Assembly (NCBI GenBank): GCA_045577925.1
Contig: JAZNJH010000051.1
Span: 1 to 39,982, forward strand
Reading direction: 5' to 3'
Length of the DNA stretch: 39,982 nucleotides
Source: UBA4717 sp045577925
Lineage (GTDB): Bacteria; Bacillota; Clostridia; Oscillospirales; CAG-272
Shown: one piece after another, positions 1 to 6,799 of the stretch
Layout: every line of letters starts with the position of its first letter
Position numbering within the stretch: the first letter of the stretch is position 1
The notes under the pieces: generated by a model
What the model was told of the DNA's origin: nothing
Databases searched by the model: none
Seen by the model: only the letters and a program-made list of their open reading frames with translations
Program-made: the position numbers and the translations under genes

Positions 1-58
1 TTGAACCAACGACACGGGGATTTTCAGTCCCCTGCTCTACCAACTGAGCTACAGAGGC
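1..58 (-). tRNA. tRNA-Phe (GAA), 3' end cut off by the window
   Basis: Read on the minus strand, the sequence begins with the acceptor strand GCCTCTG, followed by TA and a normal D arm. The anticodon stem GGGGA/TCCCC encloses the loop CTGAAAA, giving anticodon GAA (Phe). The T arm runs off the left edge of the window in its loop (TTCAA), so the acceptor 3' strand is missing. It is the last visible gene of a three-tRNA run, 5 nt after tRNA-Asp, and is probably co-transcribed with it. Confidence 0.93.
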
Positions 59-63
59 AAATA

Positions 64-140
64 TGGCGACCTGAAGGGGACTCGAACCCCTGACCTCTAG
101 CGTGACAGGCTAGCGTTCTAACCAACTGAACTACCAGGCC
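64..140 (-). tRNA. tRNA-Asp (GTC)
   Basis: A complete cloverleaf is visible. The acceptor strand is GGCCTGG and the anticodon stem CTAGC/GCTAG encloses CTGTCAC, giving anticodon GTC (Asp). The T arm contains GGTTCGA, the discriminator base is G as expected for Asp, and the 3' CCA is encoded. It lies between tRNA-Val and tRNA-Phe in one minus-strand cluster. Confidence 0.97.
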
Positions 141-145
141 GGATT

Positions 146-221
146 TGGTGGGAACAATAGGGCTCGAACCTATGACCCTCTGCTTGTAAGGCAGATGCTC
201 TCCCAGCTGAGCTATGCTCCC
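146..221 (-). tRNA. tRNA-Val (TAC)
   Basis: The acceptor strand GGGAGCA pairs with TGTTCCC near the 3' end. The anticodon stem TCTGC/GCAGA holds the loop CTTACAA, giving anticodon TAC (Val). The T arm contains GGTTCGA and CCA is encoded. This is the first gene of the tRNA cluster, about 30 nt downstream of its -10 box. Confidence 0.97.
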
Positions 222-251
222 ATTTGCCACAAGCTTTCCTGCGACTCGTTT

Positions 252-280
252 ATTATAGCATAACAGAATTGTTTTGTCAA
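252..280 (-). promoter_or_regulatory. Sigma-A promoter of the tRNA Val-Asp-Phe cluster
   Basis: On the minus strand a perfect -35 TTGACA (275-280) and a perfect -10 TATAAT (252-257) are separated by 17 nt. The promoter sits just upstream of tRNA-Val. This near-ideal match is typical of stable RNA promoters. Confidence 0.9.
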
Positions 281-429
281 CAGTTTTTTCTAAAAAAATA
301 AAAATATTTTCCGATATTTTTTTACAGGCTATTTTGCCTCGTTTTTCCTTTAATTTAAGCTAATTTCCCCTCCGAAAAAACACTTTCTTTTGCTCTTTTG
401 AATAAATTGCAAACATAATGATAACACGA

Positions 430-458
430 TTGACAAATTCTTCTTTTTGTTGTACAAT
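430..458 (+). promoter_or_regulatory. Sigma-A promoter of the HPr-like gene
   Basis: TTGACA (430-435) and TACAAT (453-458) are separated by 17 nt. The ATG of the HPr-like gene follows about 88 nt later, so there is an untranslated leader of roughly 80 nt in which I see no obvious structure. Confidence 0.8.
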
Positions 459-546
459 GATCGTATCAGTTTGTTTGCTTCGACATACAATATAGTATGA
501 CCGAATGCATCTGATATATTATATGTTAAATAAAGGAGAATGTTAA

Positions 547-777
547 ATGAAATCTGTAAATATCAAGCTTTCTACTATCGAAGACGTTAAATCCTTCGTT
601 AATGCTGTTACTCTTTATAACGGAGATGCCGATCTTTCAAGCGGCAGATATGTTGTTGATGCAAAGTCGATAATGGGTATTTTCAGCCTTGACCTTGCAA
701 GCCCTATCAAGCTCACGGTTCAGTCTGACAATGCAGACGATCTCTTGAACAGCATTAAAAAGTACATTGTTGACTAA
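547..777 (+). CDS. HPr-like protein lacking the phospho-acceptor histidine
   Basis: A 76-residue protein of HPr (PTS phosphocarrier) size. Its second half matches HPr well: VVDAKSIMGIFSLDL (residues 36-50) corresponds to the HPr segment around regulatory Ser46, here Ser41, the site HPr kinase phosphorylates in Firmicutes. The canonical N-terminal GLHARPA motif with His15 is absent; TIEDVKSFVNAV stands in its place. The protein therefore cannot accept phosphate from enzyme I in the usual way. By inference it is regulatory (Crh-like) or uses only the HPr fold. The start is supported by AAAGGAGA 7-14 nt upstream. It is monocistronic, with its own promoter and a strong terminator. Confidence 0.8.
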   Translation: MKSVNIKLSTIEDVKSFVNAVTLYNGDADLSSGRYVVDAKSIMGIFSLDLASPIKLTVQSDNADDLLNSIKKYIVD

Positions 778-783
778 AAACTT

Positions 784-815
784 AGCGGAGAACGAATCGT
801 TCTCCGCTTTTATTT
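784..815. terminator. Bidirectional intrinsic terminator
   Basis: The 11-bp stem AGCGGAGAACG/CGTTCTCCGCT with loop AAT is followed by T-rich sequence on the plus strand. On the minus strand it is followed by GTTTTTAG. It closes both the HPr-like gene and the convergent kinase-like gene. Confidence 0.9.
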
Positions 816-1668
816 ATATCTTCGGATAGCTCGGATATAAAAATCCTCCGGCTTCTTCAAGCGCTTTCATTGATGCTATGGAGCAGTTAAGCTTATCCTT
901 ATCTGCACTTTCTCTCAAAGCTGCGCAAACGTAAGTCTCGTTACAAACAAGCGCAGATAACACTCTCTCATGGCCGTCTACAATGAAGTTGTAATTATGC
1001 ATACATACAACACTCACGCATGCCCTATCGTCGGGCTTCATTGCTCGTATAATGTCCGCTTCTTGTGTCGGATAAAGCGATTTTGGAGAAAAATACATTT
1101 TTCTGCCGTAGGTTTCGGGAGAAACACAGAATTTTTCATATTCATCATATATAAGCTTGCAGATATTATCAGGCGTTTCGTACGAGGTATCGACTATAAG
1201 GTCATAGTTGGCATAGCTTAAATTATCCGTGCCGTATATCTCCTTAAAACGCTCGTTTTCGACCATACTGCGAAGTATGAGCTTTTCACGCGCATCGTCA
1301 ACGTCAAAATAAGTCTCCTCTGCTCCTCTCGGGTCTTTCATTACTCTGAGCGCCGCTATCTGAGGATCAATGGTAAAGAATACTTTAAAGGTGTTCTTAG
1401 CGAAGTGCCATGCCATACGTGAATCAAAAAGAAGCTTATCGCCTGCGCGGTCAAGTGATATTCTCGTAACCTCGTCGTCAATCATATGGTCGTACTTTGT
1501 GTCCTTAGACATCATCTGATTCATTTCAAGCGTACTTACGCCAAACTGCCTCGCAAGCTCGCGCTGAATCTTACCTGTTGAGTATATTTCAAATCCGTGT
1601 CTTTCGTTAAGCAGTCGTGCGATAGTTGATTTTCCGCTGCCAAGCTTTCCTGCCATTGTAATATGCAT
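814..1668 (-). CDS. Cytidylate-kinase-like P-loop protein with a ParB-like C-terminal segment
   Basis: 284 residues. The N-terminal ~175 residues look like a small nucleoside-monophosphate kinase. There is a P-loop GKLGSGKST (7-15), then YSTGKIQRELA (29-39) and FDSRMAWH (81-88), as in the cytidylate-kinase-like family that accompanies many clostridial genomes. The C-terminal ~95 residues are not part of that fold. PKSLYPTQ (195-202) and FIVDGHERVLSAL (228-240) resemble the N-terminal ParB/Srx nuclease-like domain, with its DGH.R motif. Substrate and role are unknown. The start is preceded by GGGAG and by its own promoter. The gene is monocistronic and converges on the HPr-like gene. Confidence 0.7.
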   Translation of the reverse strand: MHITMAGKLGSGKSTIARLLNERHGFEIYSTGKIQRELARQFGVSTLEMNQMMSKDTKYDHMIDDEVTRISLDRAGDKLLFDSRMAWHFAKNTFKVFFTIDPQIAALRVMKDPRGAEETYFDVDDAREKLILRSMVENERFKEIYGTDNLSYANYDLIVDTSYETPDNICKLIYDEYEKFCVSPETYGRKMYFSPKSLYPTQEADIIRAMKPDDRACVSVVCMHNYNFIVDGHERVLSALVCNETYVCAALRESADKDKLNCSIASMKALEEAGGFLYPSYPKI

Positions 1669-1703
1669 TGTTTTTCTCCCGATCTTGCTGTGTATTGTAG
1701 ATT

Positions 1704-1732
1704 ATTGTATCACAAAACATCACACAATGCAA
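1704..1732 (-). promoter_or_regulatory. Promoter of the kinase-like gene
   Basis: TTGCAT (1727-1732) and TACAAT (1704-1709) lie 17 nt apart on the minus strand, about 36 nt upstream of the start codon. Confidence 0.7.
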
Positions 1733-1764
1733 GTATATACATATATTTTAAATGGAATAAATTC

Positions 1765-1790
1765 AGGGCGCAGCCAGAAAGCTGCGCCCT
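1765..1790 (-). terminator. Terminator-like hairpin after the Ca2+ ATPase gene
   Basis: A perfect 10-bp GC-rich stem, AGGGCGCAGC/GCTGCGCCCT, with a 6-nt loop, 15 nt beyond the ATPase stop codon. On the minus strand the following sequence is only moderately T-rich (GAATTTATT), so termination may be incomplete. Confidence 0.75.
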
Positions 1791-1804
1791 TGTCATATTT
1801 ATAA

Positions 1805-4468
1805 TTAAGCCTTTGCAAGCTTGCGCTGGAAGAACTTAACTATTTCAACAATCGGGATAACGATTATTGCAAGTCCCATTGCAATGCCGTATTCAACAAG
1901 TCCAACAGGTGTGAAGCCGAAAGCATTTGCTATAAACGGAACTTCAAGAACTGCTGTTGTTAACAAGAGTGAGCCGATCATAGCAAGCCACAGAATCTTG
2001 TTATGCGTCTTCAGGCTGAATATCGACTTGCGCTGTGAGCGCAGGTTGAAGGAGTGGAAAATTTCGCACATGGACATAGTAAGGAATGCCATTGTCATAC
2101 CGTGTTCTGAAACGCCAACGGGCATCGCAAGGTGTCCTACCTCAAAGGAGTTACCTATGATATACGATAATACTGTCAGAACTGTAACTAAAATACCCTG
2201 ATAAATAATATCGCCAAACAAACCGCCTGCGAAAATTCCTTCCTTGGAATTGCGGGGAGGACGGTTCATTGTATCAGGCTCTGCTTCTTCCATTCCAAGC
2301 GCCAATGCCGGGAAACAGTCTGTAACTAAGTTGATAAACAACAAGTGAACAGGCTTGAGTAGTGTAAAGCCCATAAGTGTTGCAGAGAAGACGCCGAGAA
2401 CCTCGGACATATTCGATGCAAGCAAGAACTGAATAGCCTTACGGATGTTATCGTAAATACGACGTCCCTCGCCAACAGCGGAAACAATCGTTGCAAAGTT
2501 GTCATCTGCGAGAACCATATCAGCAACGTTCTTGGTAACGTCTGTGCCTGTGATACCCATGCCAACGCCGATATCAGCAGACTTGATAGAAGGAGCATCG
2601 TTAACGCCGTCTCCCGTCATAGCCGTGATAGCGTCGTTTGCTTTCCATGCAGTAACGATACGGGTTTTGTGTTCGGGCTGCACACGCGCGTAAACGCCGT
2701 ACTTTTTAACAGCATCAAGAATTTCATCGTCAGAAATCTTATCAAGCTCTTCACCGGTTATGGCCTGCGATGCATCTGTGATAATACCAAGCTCCTTAGC
2801 AATAGCAACTGCCGTGTCCTTATGGTCACCGGTAATCATAACGGCACGGATACCTGCACTGCGGCATTCTTCGATAGCCGCCTTAACTTCGGGACGAACA
2901 GGGTCAATCATTCCTGTAAGGCCGAGGAAAACAAGTTCTTTTTCTAAAAATTCGGGGGTGTTATCCGTCGGCTTTTCGCTCCAATCACGCTTAGCCGCAG
3001 CAAGTACACGAAGCGCCTTATCTGCCATAGCTTTATTTGCAGCTATGATCTCGGCACGCTTTTCTTCGCTCATTGGCTTGATCTCGCCGTCTTCAGAATA
3101 ATGTGTGCAGAGCGAAAGAACAACGTCGGGCGCACCCTTTGTATATTGAACGAAGGATCCGCCAATATCGTGAACAGTAGACATCATCTTTCTGCCTGAA
3201 TCAAACGGCGCTTCATCAACGCGGGGGGTTGCCTTTTCAAGCTCATGCTTTTTAAGACCGATAGAATTAGCAAAATTAACAAGTGCACATTCGGTCGGCT
3301 CGCCCTGCGCCTGATCTTCTTCATTAAGCTCGGCATCAGAGCAAAGAGCCATCGCTGTTGCAACTGCATTCGTATCGCCGATATGATCAACAACCGTCAT
3401 CTTGTTCTGTGTAAGAGTACCTGTCTTATCCGAGCAGATAACCTGTGTGCATCCGAGAGTTTCAACAGCTGTAAGACGGCGGATAACCGCATTACGCTGA
3501 CTCATCTTTGTAACTCCGATAGACAAAACAACCGTAACAACTGTTGCAAGACCTTCAGGGATAGCAGCAACTGCAAGAGATACGGCTACCATGAAGGTTT
3601 CTAAGATAACGGAAATCGTGTGTTCGGGGACGGCAAGCTCACCTCTTGCCATAAACAAGTTAAAAGCAAAGATGAATATGCATATGCCAAGTACCATCTT
3701 CGAAAGAAGCTTGCCAAGCTCATCCAGCTTACGCTGAAGAGGCGTTTCTTCCTCTTTTGTTGCCGCAAGAGCGCCTGCGATCTTACCCATTTCGGTATCC
3801 ATACCGGTTTCGGTAATAACCGCTTTACCACGACCGTAAACAACAGTAGAGCCCATATAGCACATATTCTTGCGGTCACCAAGCGGAACGTCTGCACTGC
3901 TATCGGTAAGATAGAGTGCATCAATCATCTTATTAACCGGAACAGATTCACCGGTCAAGGCCGCTTCTTCGATTTTAAGAGAAGCATTTTCAATAATACG
4001 ACCGTCGGCAGGAACGGCATCTCCGGCTTCAAGTACAACGATATCGCCGGGAACGAGTTCATCAGAGTGAAGAGCTATCTGCTTACCGTCGCGAATAACC
4101 TTACACGTGGCTGCCGTCATGGTTTGCAGGGCTTCAATAGCAGCTTCTGCTTTGCTTTCCTGAATTACGCCAAGTATAGCATTCAATAAAACAACGATAA
4201 GAATAATAATAACTTCTGCCCATTCGTTTTCGCCGGACAACATGCCTGTAAGCGCGCTGACTCCTGCTGCAATCAGAAGTATTATGAGCATAGGGTCTTT
4301 AAGCTGTGCTAAAAATCTCTGAAGCAGGGTAGGCTTTTTGCCTTCCTTCAGCTTGTTGGGGCCATATTTTTCAAAACGCTTATTTGCCTCTGCAGAAGAG
4401 AGGCCTTCGGTGGTGACTTCAAGATTGTCAAGCACCTCTTCGGCAGAACAGGTATAGTTCTTTCCCAT
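1805..4468 (-). CDS. Ca2+-transporting P-type ATPase (SERCA/PMCA-like, type IIA)
   Basis: 887 residues, the normal length for bacterial calcium ATPases of the YloB/LMCA1 kind. It moves Ca2+ across the cytoplasmic membrane using ATP. Visible motifs in order are TGES (172-175, actuator), PEGL in M4 (304-307), the phosphorylated Asp in DKTGTLT (347-353), KGAP (444-447), TGD (546-548) and TGDGVNDAP (618-626). Calcium-site residues of SERCA are kept: the M4 Glu in PEGL, Asn686/Glu689 in M5 (SNMSEV) and NLVTD in M6 (713-717). About ten membrane segments follow the family pattern. AGGAGAA precedes the ATG. It is the last gene of a probable three-gene unit with two CHR-family genes 43 nt upstream; the functional link, if any, is unknown. 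Confidence 0.93.
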   Translation of the reverse strand: MGKNYTCSAEEVLDNLEVTTEGLSSAEANKRFEKYGPNKLKEGKKPTLLQRFLAQLKDPMLIILLIAAGVSALTGMLSGENEWAEVIIILIVVLLNAILGVIQESKAEAAIEALQTMTAATCKVIRDGKQIALHSDELVPGDIVVLEAGDAVPADGRIIENASLKIEEAALTGESVPVNKMIDALYLTDSSADVPLGDRKNMCYMGSTVVYGRGKAVITETGMDTEMGKIAGALAATKEEETPLQRKLDELGKLLSKMVLGICIFIFAFNLFMARGELAVPEHTISVILETFMVAVSLAVAAIPEGLATVVTVVLSIGVTKMSQRNAVIRRLTAVETLGCTQVICSDKTGTLTQNKMTVVDHIGDTNAVATAMALCSDAELNEEDQAQGEPTECALVNFANSIGLKKHELEKATPRVDEAPFDSGRKMMSTVHDIGGSFVQYTKGAPDVVLSLCTHYSEDGEIKPMSEEKRAEIIAANKAMADKALRVLAAAKRDWSEKPTDNTPEFLEKELVFLGLTGMIDPVRPEVKAAIEECRSAGIRAVMITGDHKDTAVAIAKELGIITDASQAITGEELDKISDDEILDAVKKYGVYARVQPEHKTRIVTAWKANDAITAMTGDGVNDAPSIKSADIGVGMGITGTDVTKNVADMVLADDNFATIVSAVGEGRRIYDNIRKAIQFLLASNMSEVLGVFSATLMGFTLLKPVHLLFINLVTDCFPALALGMEEAEPDTMNRPPRNSKEGIFAGGLFGDIIYQGILVTVLTVLSYIIGNSFEVGHLAMPVGVSEHGMTMAFLTMSMCEIFHSFNLRSQRKSIFSLKTHNKILWLAMIGSLLLTTAVLEVPFIANAFGFTPVGLVEYGIAMGLAIIVIPIVEIVKFFQRKLAKA

Positions 4469-4511
4469 TAGTTTGTAATTCTCCTTTTATATTAGTTAAA
4501 TTTATTATCAT

Positions 4512-5111
4512 TTACATCGAGAGTATCACGCCAATCACAGCTGACACTCCAATAAAAACAATCGGGTGAAGCTTTTTGGTCTTCCCCACCTTATTAGTGA
4601 AGATCCAAAGAAGTACGGCAAGTATCAAGCCTTTGAAGTTAAATCCCTCAAGAAACGCACCTTCTTTGAGCGCATCTGAATATAATAAATTAGTTGCCGC
4701 AACGCTAAGTCCTGCGGCTGCTATCAGTCCGGTCGAAGTTGGTCTAAGACCGTAAAATGCCCCGTTAACGTAGCGGTTATCACGAAAGCTTTTCAAGAAC
4801 ATAGCCACGATAAGAATAACTATAACAGACGGTGTTATCAGCCCGAGCATTGCAGTTACCGCTCCGAGAATCGCGCCGGGGATCCCACCTCTTTCCACAC
4901 CTGTAATATAGCCAACGTAGGTTGCCATATTAACACCGATAGGCCCGGGAGTTGATTCGCCAACGGCTATCATGTTTGTAAGCTCGTTATAGTCAAACCA
5001 GCCGGTGGCATCGGACAATTTGTAGAGAAACGGTACGGTTGCCATGCCGCCACCTACCGCAAATAATCCAATCTTGAAAAACTCAAAAAACAGTCTGATA
5101 TAAAGCATCAT
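4512..5111 (-). CDS. Chromate-transporter-family (CHR) protein, second of a pair
   Basis: A 199-residue single-domain CHR membrane protein. It carries the family hallmarks FFKIGLFAVGGGMATVPFL near the N-terminus and ESTPGPIGVNMATYVG around residue 52-67, followed by hydrophobic helices. Short CHR proteins normally work as heteromers encoded by adjacent genes, and its partner lies directly upstream. Its start overlaps the partner's stop by 4 nt, so translation is probably coupled. Members of this superfamily export chromate, but many short pairs have unproven substrates. Confidence 0.88.
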   Translation of the reverse strand: MMLYIRLFFEFFKIGLFAVGGGMATVPFLYKLSDATGWFDYNELTNMIAVGESTPGPIGVNMATYVGYITGVERGGIPGAILGAVTAMLGLITPSVIVILIVAMFLKSFRDNRYVNGAFYGLRPTSTGLIAAAGLSVAATNLLYSDALKEGAFLEGFNFKGLILAVLLWIFTNKVGKTKKLHPIVFIGVSAVIGVILSM

Positions 5112-5674
5112 TTCTGCTTACCTCCCTTCACACTCAGGGCGATACCGATGATTGCCGCAATAACAACAAAGATAACGGGGCTGAGTGATGTAAAGAAAGC
5201 AAGAAGCGTGACAACGATGAAAATTATCGCCGTTATCTTGTCAACAACAGACTTTTTTAAAAGTTTAACAACTGCGTTCAATATCAGAACACACACACAA
5301 ATGCGGATACCGCCAAATGCATGCTGTACCCACTCTAAATGAGAAAATGCTTCAATAGCTCCTGCCAATAACGAAATAATGATAAGCGACGGGAAAACTA
5401 CTCCAAGCGTTGCCAGAATACCGCCAAGTGTTCCGGCTTTCTTTTGACCGACAAAGGTTGCCGTATTAACGGCAATAACGCCGGGCGTACACTGACCGAT
5501 AGCAAAATAATCAACAAGCTCTTCGTCTGATACCCATTTATTTTTTTCTACGATCTCGCGCTGAAGTATCGGAAGCATGGCATACCCGCCTCCGAACGTC
5601 ATAACGCCTACCTTGGCAAAGGTTAAAAACAATTTGATATAAATACTCGTAATCTCTCCCCCATTTCTGTACAA
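5108..5674 (-). CDS. Chromate-transporter-family (CHR) protein, first of a pair
   Basis: 188 residues with the CHR hallmarks TFAKVGVMTFGGGYAMLPIL and GQCTPGVIAVNTATFVG, the mirror partner of the next gene. The start is uncertain. The only upstream in-frame start is a TTG at 5672-5674, preceded by no convincing ribosome binding site. A strong site (GGGGGAG, 5658-5664) lies inside the reading frame just before the conserved SIYIKLFLTFAKVG, yet no ATG, GTG or TTG follows it at normal spacing. A non-standard start or a sequence error are both possible. An extended -10 (TGCTATAAT) lies just upstream. Co-transcription with the next CHR gene and the ATPase is likely. Confidence 0.85.
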   Translation of the reverse strand: MYRNGGEITSIYIKLFLTFAKVGVMTFGGGYAMLPILQREIVEKNKWVSDEELVDYFAIGQCTPGVIAVNTATFVGQKKAGTLGGILATLGVVFPSLIIISLLAGAIEAFSHLEWVQHAFGGIRICVCVLILNAVVKLLKKSVVDKITAIIFIVVTLLAFFTSLSPVIFVVIAAIIGIALSVKGGKQK

Positions 5675-5690
5675 CTTTTATATCTATACA

Positions 5691-5699
5691 ATTATAGCA
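5691..5699 (-). promoter_or_regulatory. Extended -10 promoter of the CHR/ATPase unit
   Basis: TGCTATAAT on the minus strand, with the perfect -10 at 5691-5696. No clear -35 is seen, which extended -10 promoters tolerate. The predicted transcript starts near 5684, only about 10 nt before the TTG start candidate. Confidence 0.6.
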
Positions 5700-5834
5700 T
5701 ACAATTGTAAAAAAATCCATAGATACAGCAATTTTTTGCTTATTGTTTCAAAATAATCAAAGCAATATCAGATAAGATTGAAAAAAAGGAAAAATTGTGT
5801 TATTATAATAGTAATGATCGCAAACGGAGGCAAT

Positions 5835-6302
5835 ATGATACGTATAATGTTTGTCTGCCACGGCAATATTTGCCGCAGCCCTATGGCAGAGTTTATATTC
5901 AGAAAATTGGTGCAAGATAAGGGGATGTCGGATAAATTTATTATATCATCGAGCGCAACGAGCACGGAGGAAATAATAGGCGGTATAGGAAACCCCGTCT
6001 ATCCGCCTGCAAAGGCAGAGCTTTTGCGTCACGGACTTTCTTCTGAGGGAAAGCGCGCCGTACAACTGAAGCAGAGCGACTACGACAAATACGATCTTTT
6101 TATCGCAATGGATCAAAATAATATCAGAAATATTGCGCGCATCTTCAAAAGTGACCCTGACAATAAGGTTAAAAAGCTTATGGACTATGTCGGTGGCGGC
6201 GACGTTGCCGACCCGTGGTATACGGGAAATTTTGATATAACCTACCGTGATATTTATAACGGGTGCACGGCGCTTTTGGAGCAATTCCAAAGCGTTAATT
6301 GA
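5835..6302 (+). CDS. Low-molecular-weight protein-tyrosine phosphatase
   Basis: 155 residues. The P-loop CHGNICRS (8-15) matches the CX5R(S/T) catalytic signature, with Cys8 as nucleophile and Arg14 binding phosphate. DPWYTG (126-131) supplies the general-acid Asp of the DP motif. The family dephosphorylates phosphotyrosine, or phosphoarginine in the YwlE branch. The residue after the catalytic cysteine alone does not decide between these here. The ATG at 5835 is chosen because ACGGAGG sits 4 nt upstream and the protein then begins just before the catalytic strand; an earlier in-frame ATG at 5778 would add a non-conserved leader. It is monocistronic and divergent from the CHR genes. A -10 TATAAT lies at 5804-5809 with only a poor -35. 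Confidence 0.92.
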   Translation: MIRIMFVCHGNICRSPMAEFIFRKLVQDKGMSDKFIISSSATSTEEIIGGIGNPVYPPAKAELLRHGLSSEGKRAVQLKQSDYDKYDLFIAMDQNNIRNIARIFKSDPDNKVKKLMDYVGGGDVADPWYTGNFDITYRDIYNGCTALLEQFQSVN

Positions 6303-6307
6303 GCACT

Positions 6308-6423
6308 TTAGCCTACCCTTCCGGGGGAGGTAGCAAAACCGCAGGTTTTGACGGAGAGGGTACTTTCAGCGTGATTGCCCTCTCAGTCAGCTCCGCTGAC
6401 AGCTCTCCCGGGGGAGAGCCTTA
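6308..6423. repeat. MITE-like imperfect palindromic intergenic repeat
   Basis: About 115 nt whose two halves are imperfect inverted copies: the start TTAGCCTACCCTTCCGGGGG mirrors the end CCCGGGGGAGAGCCTTAA, and GACGGAGAGGG mirrors CCCTCTCAGTC. Small palindromes (GTCAGCTCCGCTGAC, AAAACCGCAGGTTTT) lie inside each half. The design resembles the short non-coding repeats scattered between genes in Oscillospirales genomes. No coding sequence is present, and this is the only copy in the window. Confidence 0.8.
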
Positions 6424-6447
6424 ACTTAGTCTACACGGTTTTATCAT

Positions 6448-6485
6448 AAAAAAACAGAGCAACAAAATTGTTGCTCTGTTTTTTA
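6448..6485. terminator. Bidirectional terminator (rpsU / phosphatase)
   Basis: The stem ACAGAGCAAC/GTTGCTCTGT is extended by A/T pairs and flanked by an A-run on one side and a T-run on the other. It can therefore end transcripts in both directions. On the minus strand it lies about 33 nt after the rpsU stop codon. Confidence 0.9.
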
Positions 6486-6517
6486 TACGCGGACTAGCCG
6501 CGATTGTGGCAAATTTG

Positions 6518-6694
6518 TTATCTGGATTTGCGCTTTCTTGCAGCTTCAGATTTCTTCTTGCGCTTTACGCTGGGCTTTTCATAATGCTCTCTCTTGCGAA
6601 GCTCGGAAAGAACACCGCTTCTTGCACACTGTCTCTTAAATCTGCGGAGTGCGCTGTCTATAGATTCATTATCCTTAACAATGATTTCTGCCAT
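6518..6694 (-). CDS. rpsU: Ribosomal protein bS21
   Basis: A short 58-residue gene. The translation begins MAEIIVKDNESIDSALRRF and continues KRQCARSGVLSELRKREHY, which are the conserved bS21 segments, and ends in a Lys/Arg-rich tail. It is a small-subunit protein that helps the 30S subunit recognise mRNA. The start ATG (6692-6694) follows GGAGGGAGG at close spacing. It has its own strong promoter (6746-6775) in the leuS downstream gap and a strong terminator. It is probably transcribed mainly from that promoter rather than by read-through from leuS. Confidence 0.96.
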   Translation of the reverse strand: MAEIIVKDNESIDSALRRFKRQCARSGVLSELRKREHYEKPSVKRKKKSEAARKRKSR

Positions 6695-6745
6695 CTGGTA
6701 ATCCCTCCCTCCGTAATGGAAAAGAAGATAAAATATCTCCTAAAC

Positions 6746-6775
6746 ATTATACTACAAATATTATCCTGTTGTCAA
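6746..6775 (-). promoter_or_regulatory. Promoter of rpsU
   Basis: TTGACA (6770-6775) and TATAAT (6746-6751) are separated by 18 nt on the minus strand, in the gap between leuS and rpsU. Both hexamers are perfect. Confidence 0.85.
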
Positions 6776-6799
6776 TACTTATTTTGCAATTATTATATT

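Larger units (their letters stand above)
222..546. other. Intergenic region between divergent tRNA and HPr-like genes
   Basis: This AT-rich stretch holds the tRNA promoter (252-280, minus) and the promoter of the HPr-like gene (430-458, plus), each listed separately. I see no further gene, repeat or structured RNA in it. Confidence 0.7.

Noticed and set aside
3620..4189. Plus-strand open frame of 189 codons opposite the Ca2+ ATPase
   Set aside because: Shadow of the ATPase codon pattern; no binding site, no homology signs.
5778..5834. Earlier ATG for the phosphatase gene
   Set aside because: Adds 19 non-conserved residues overlapping the promoter; the ATG at 5835 has ACGGAGG upstream and fits the family start.
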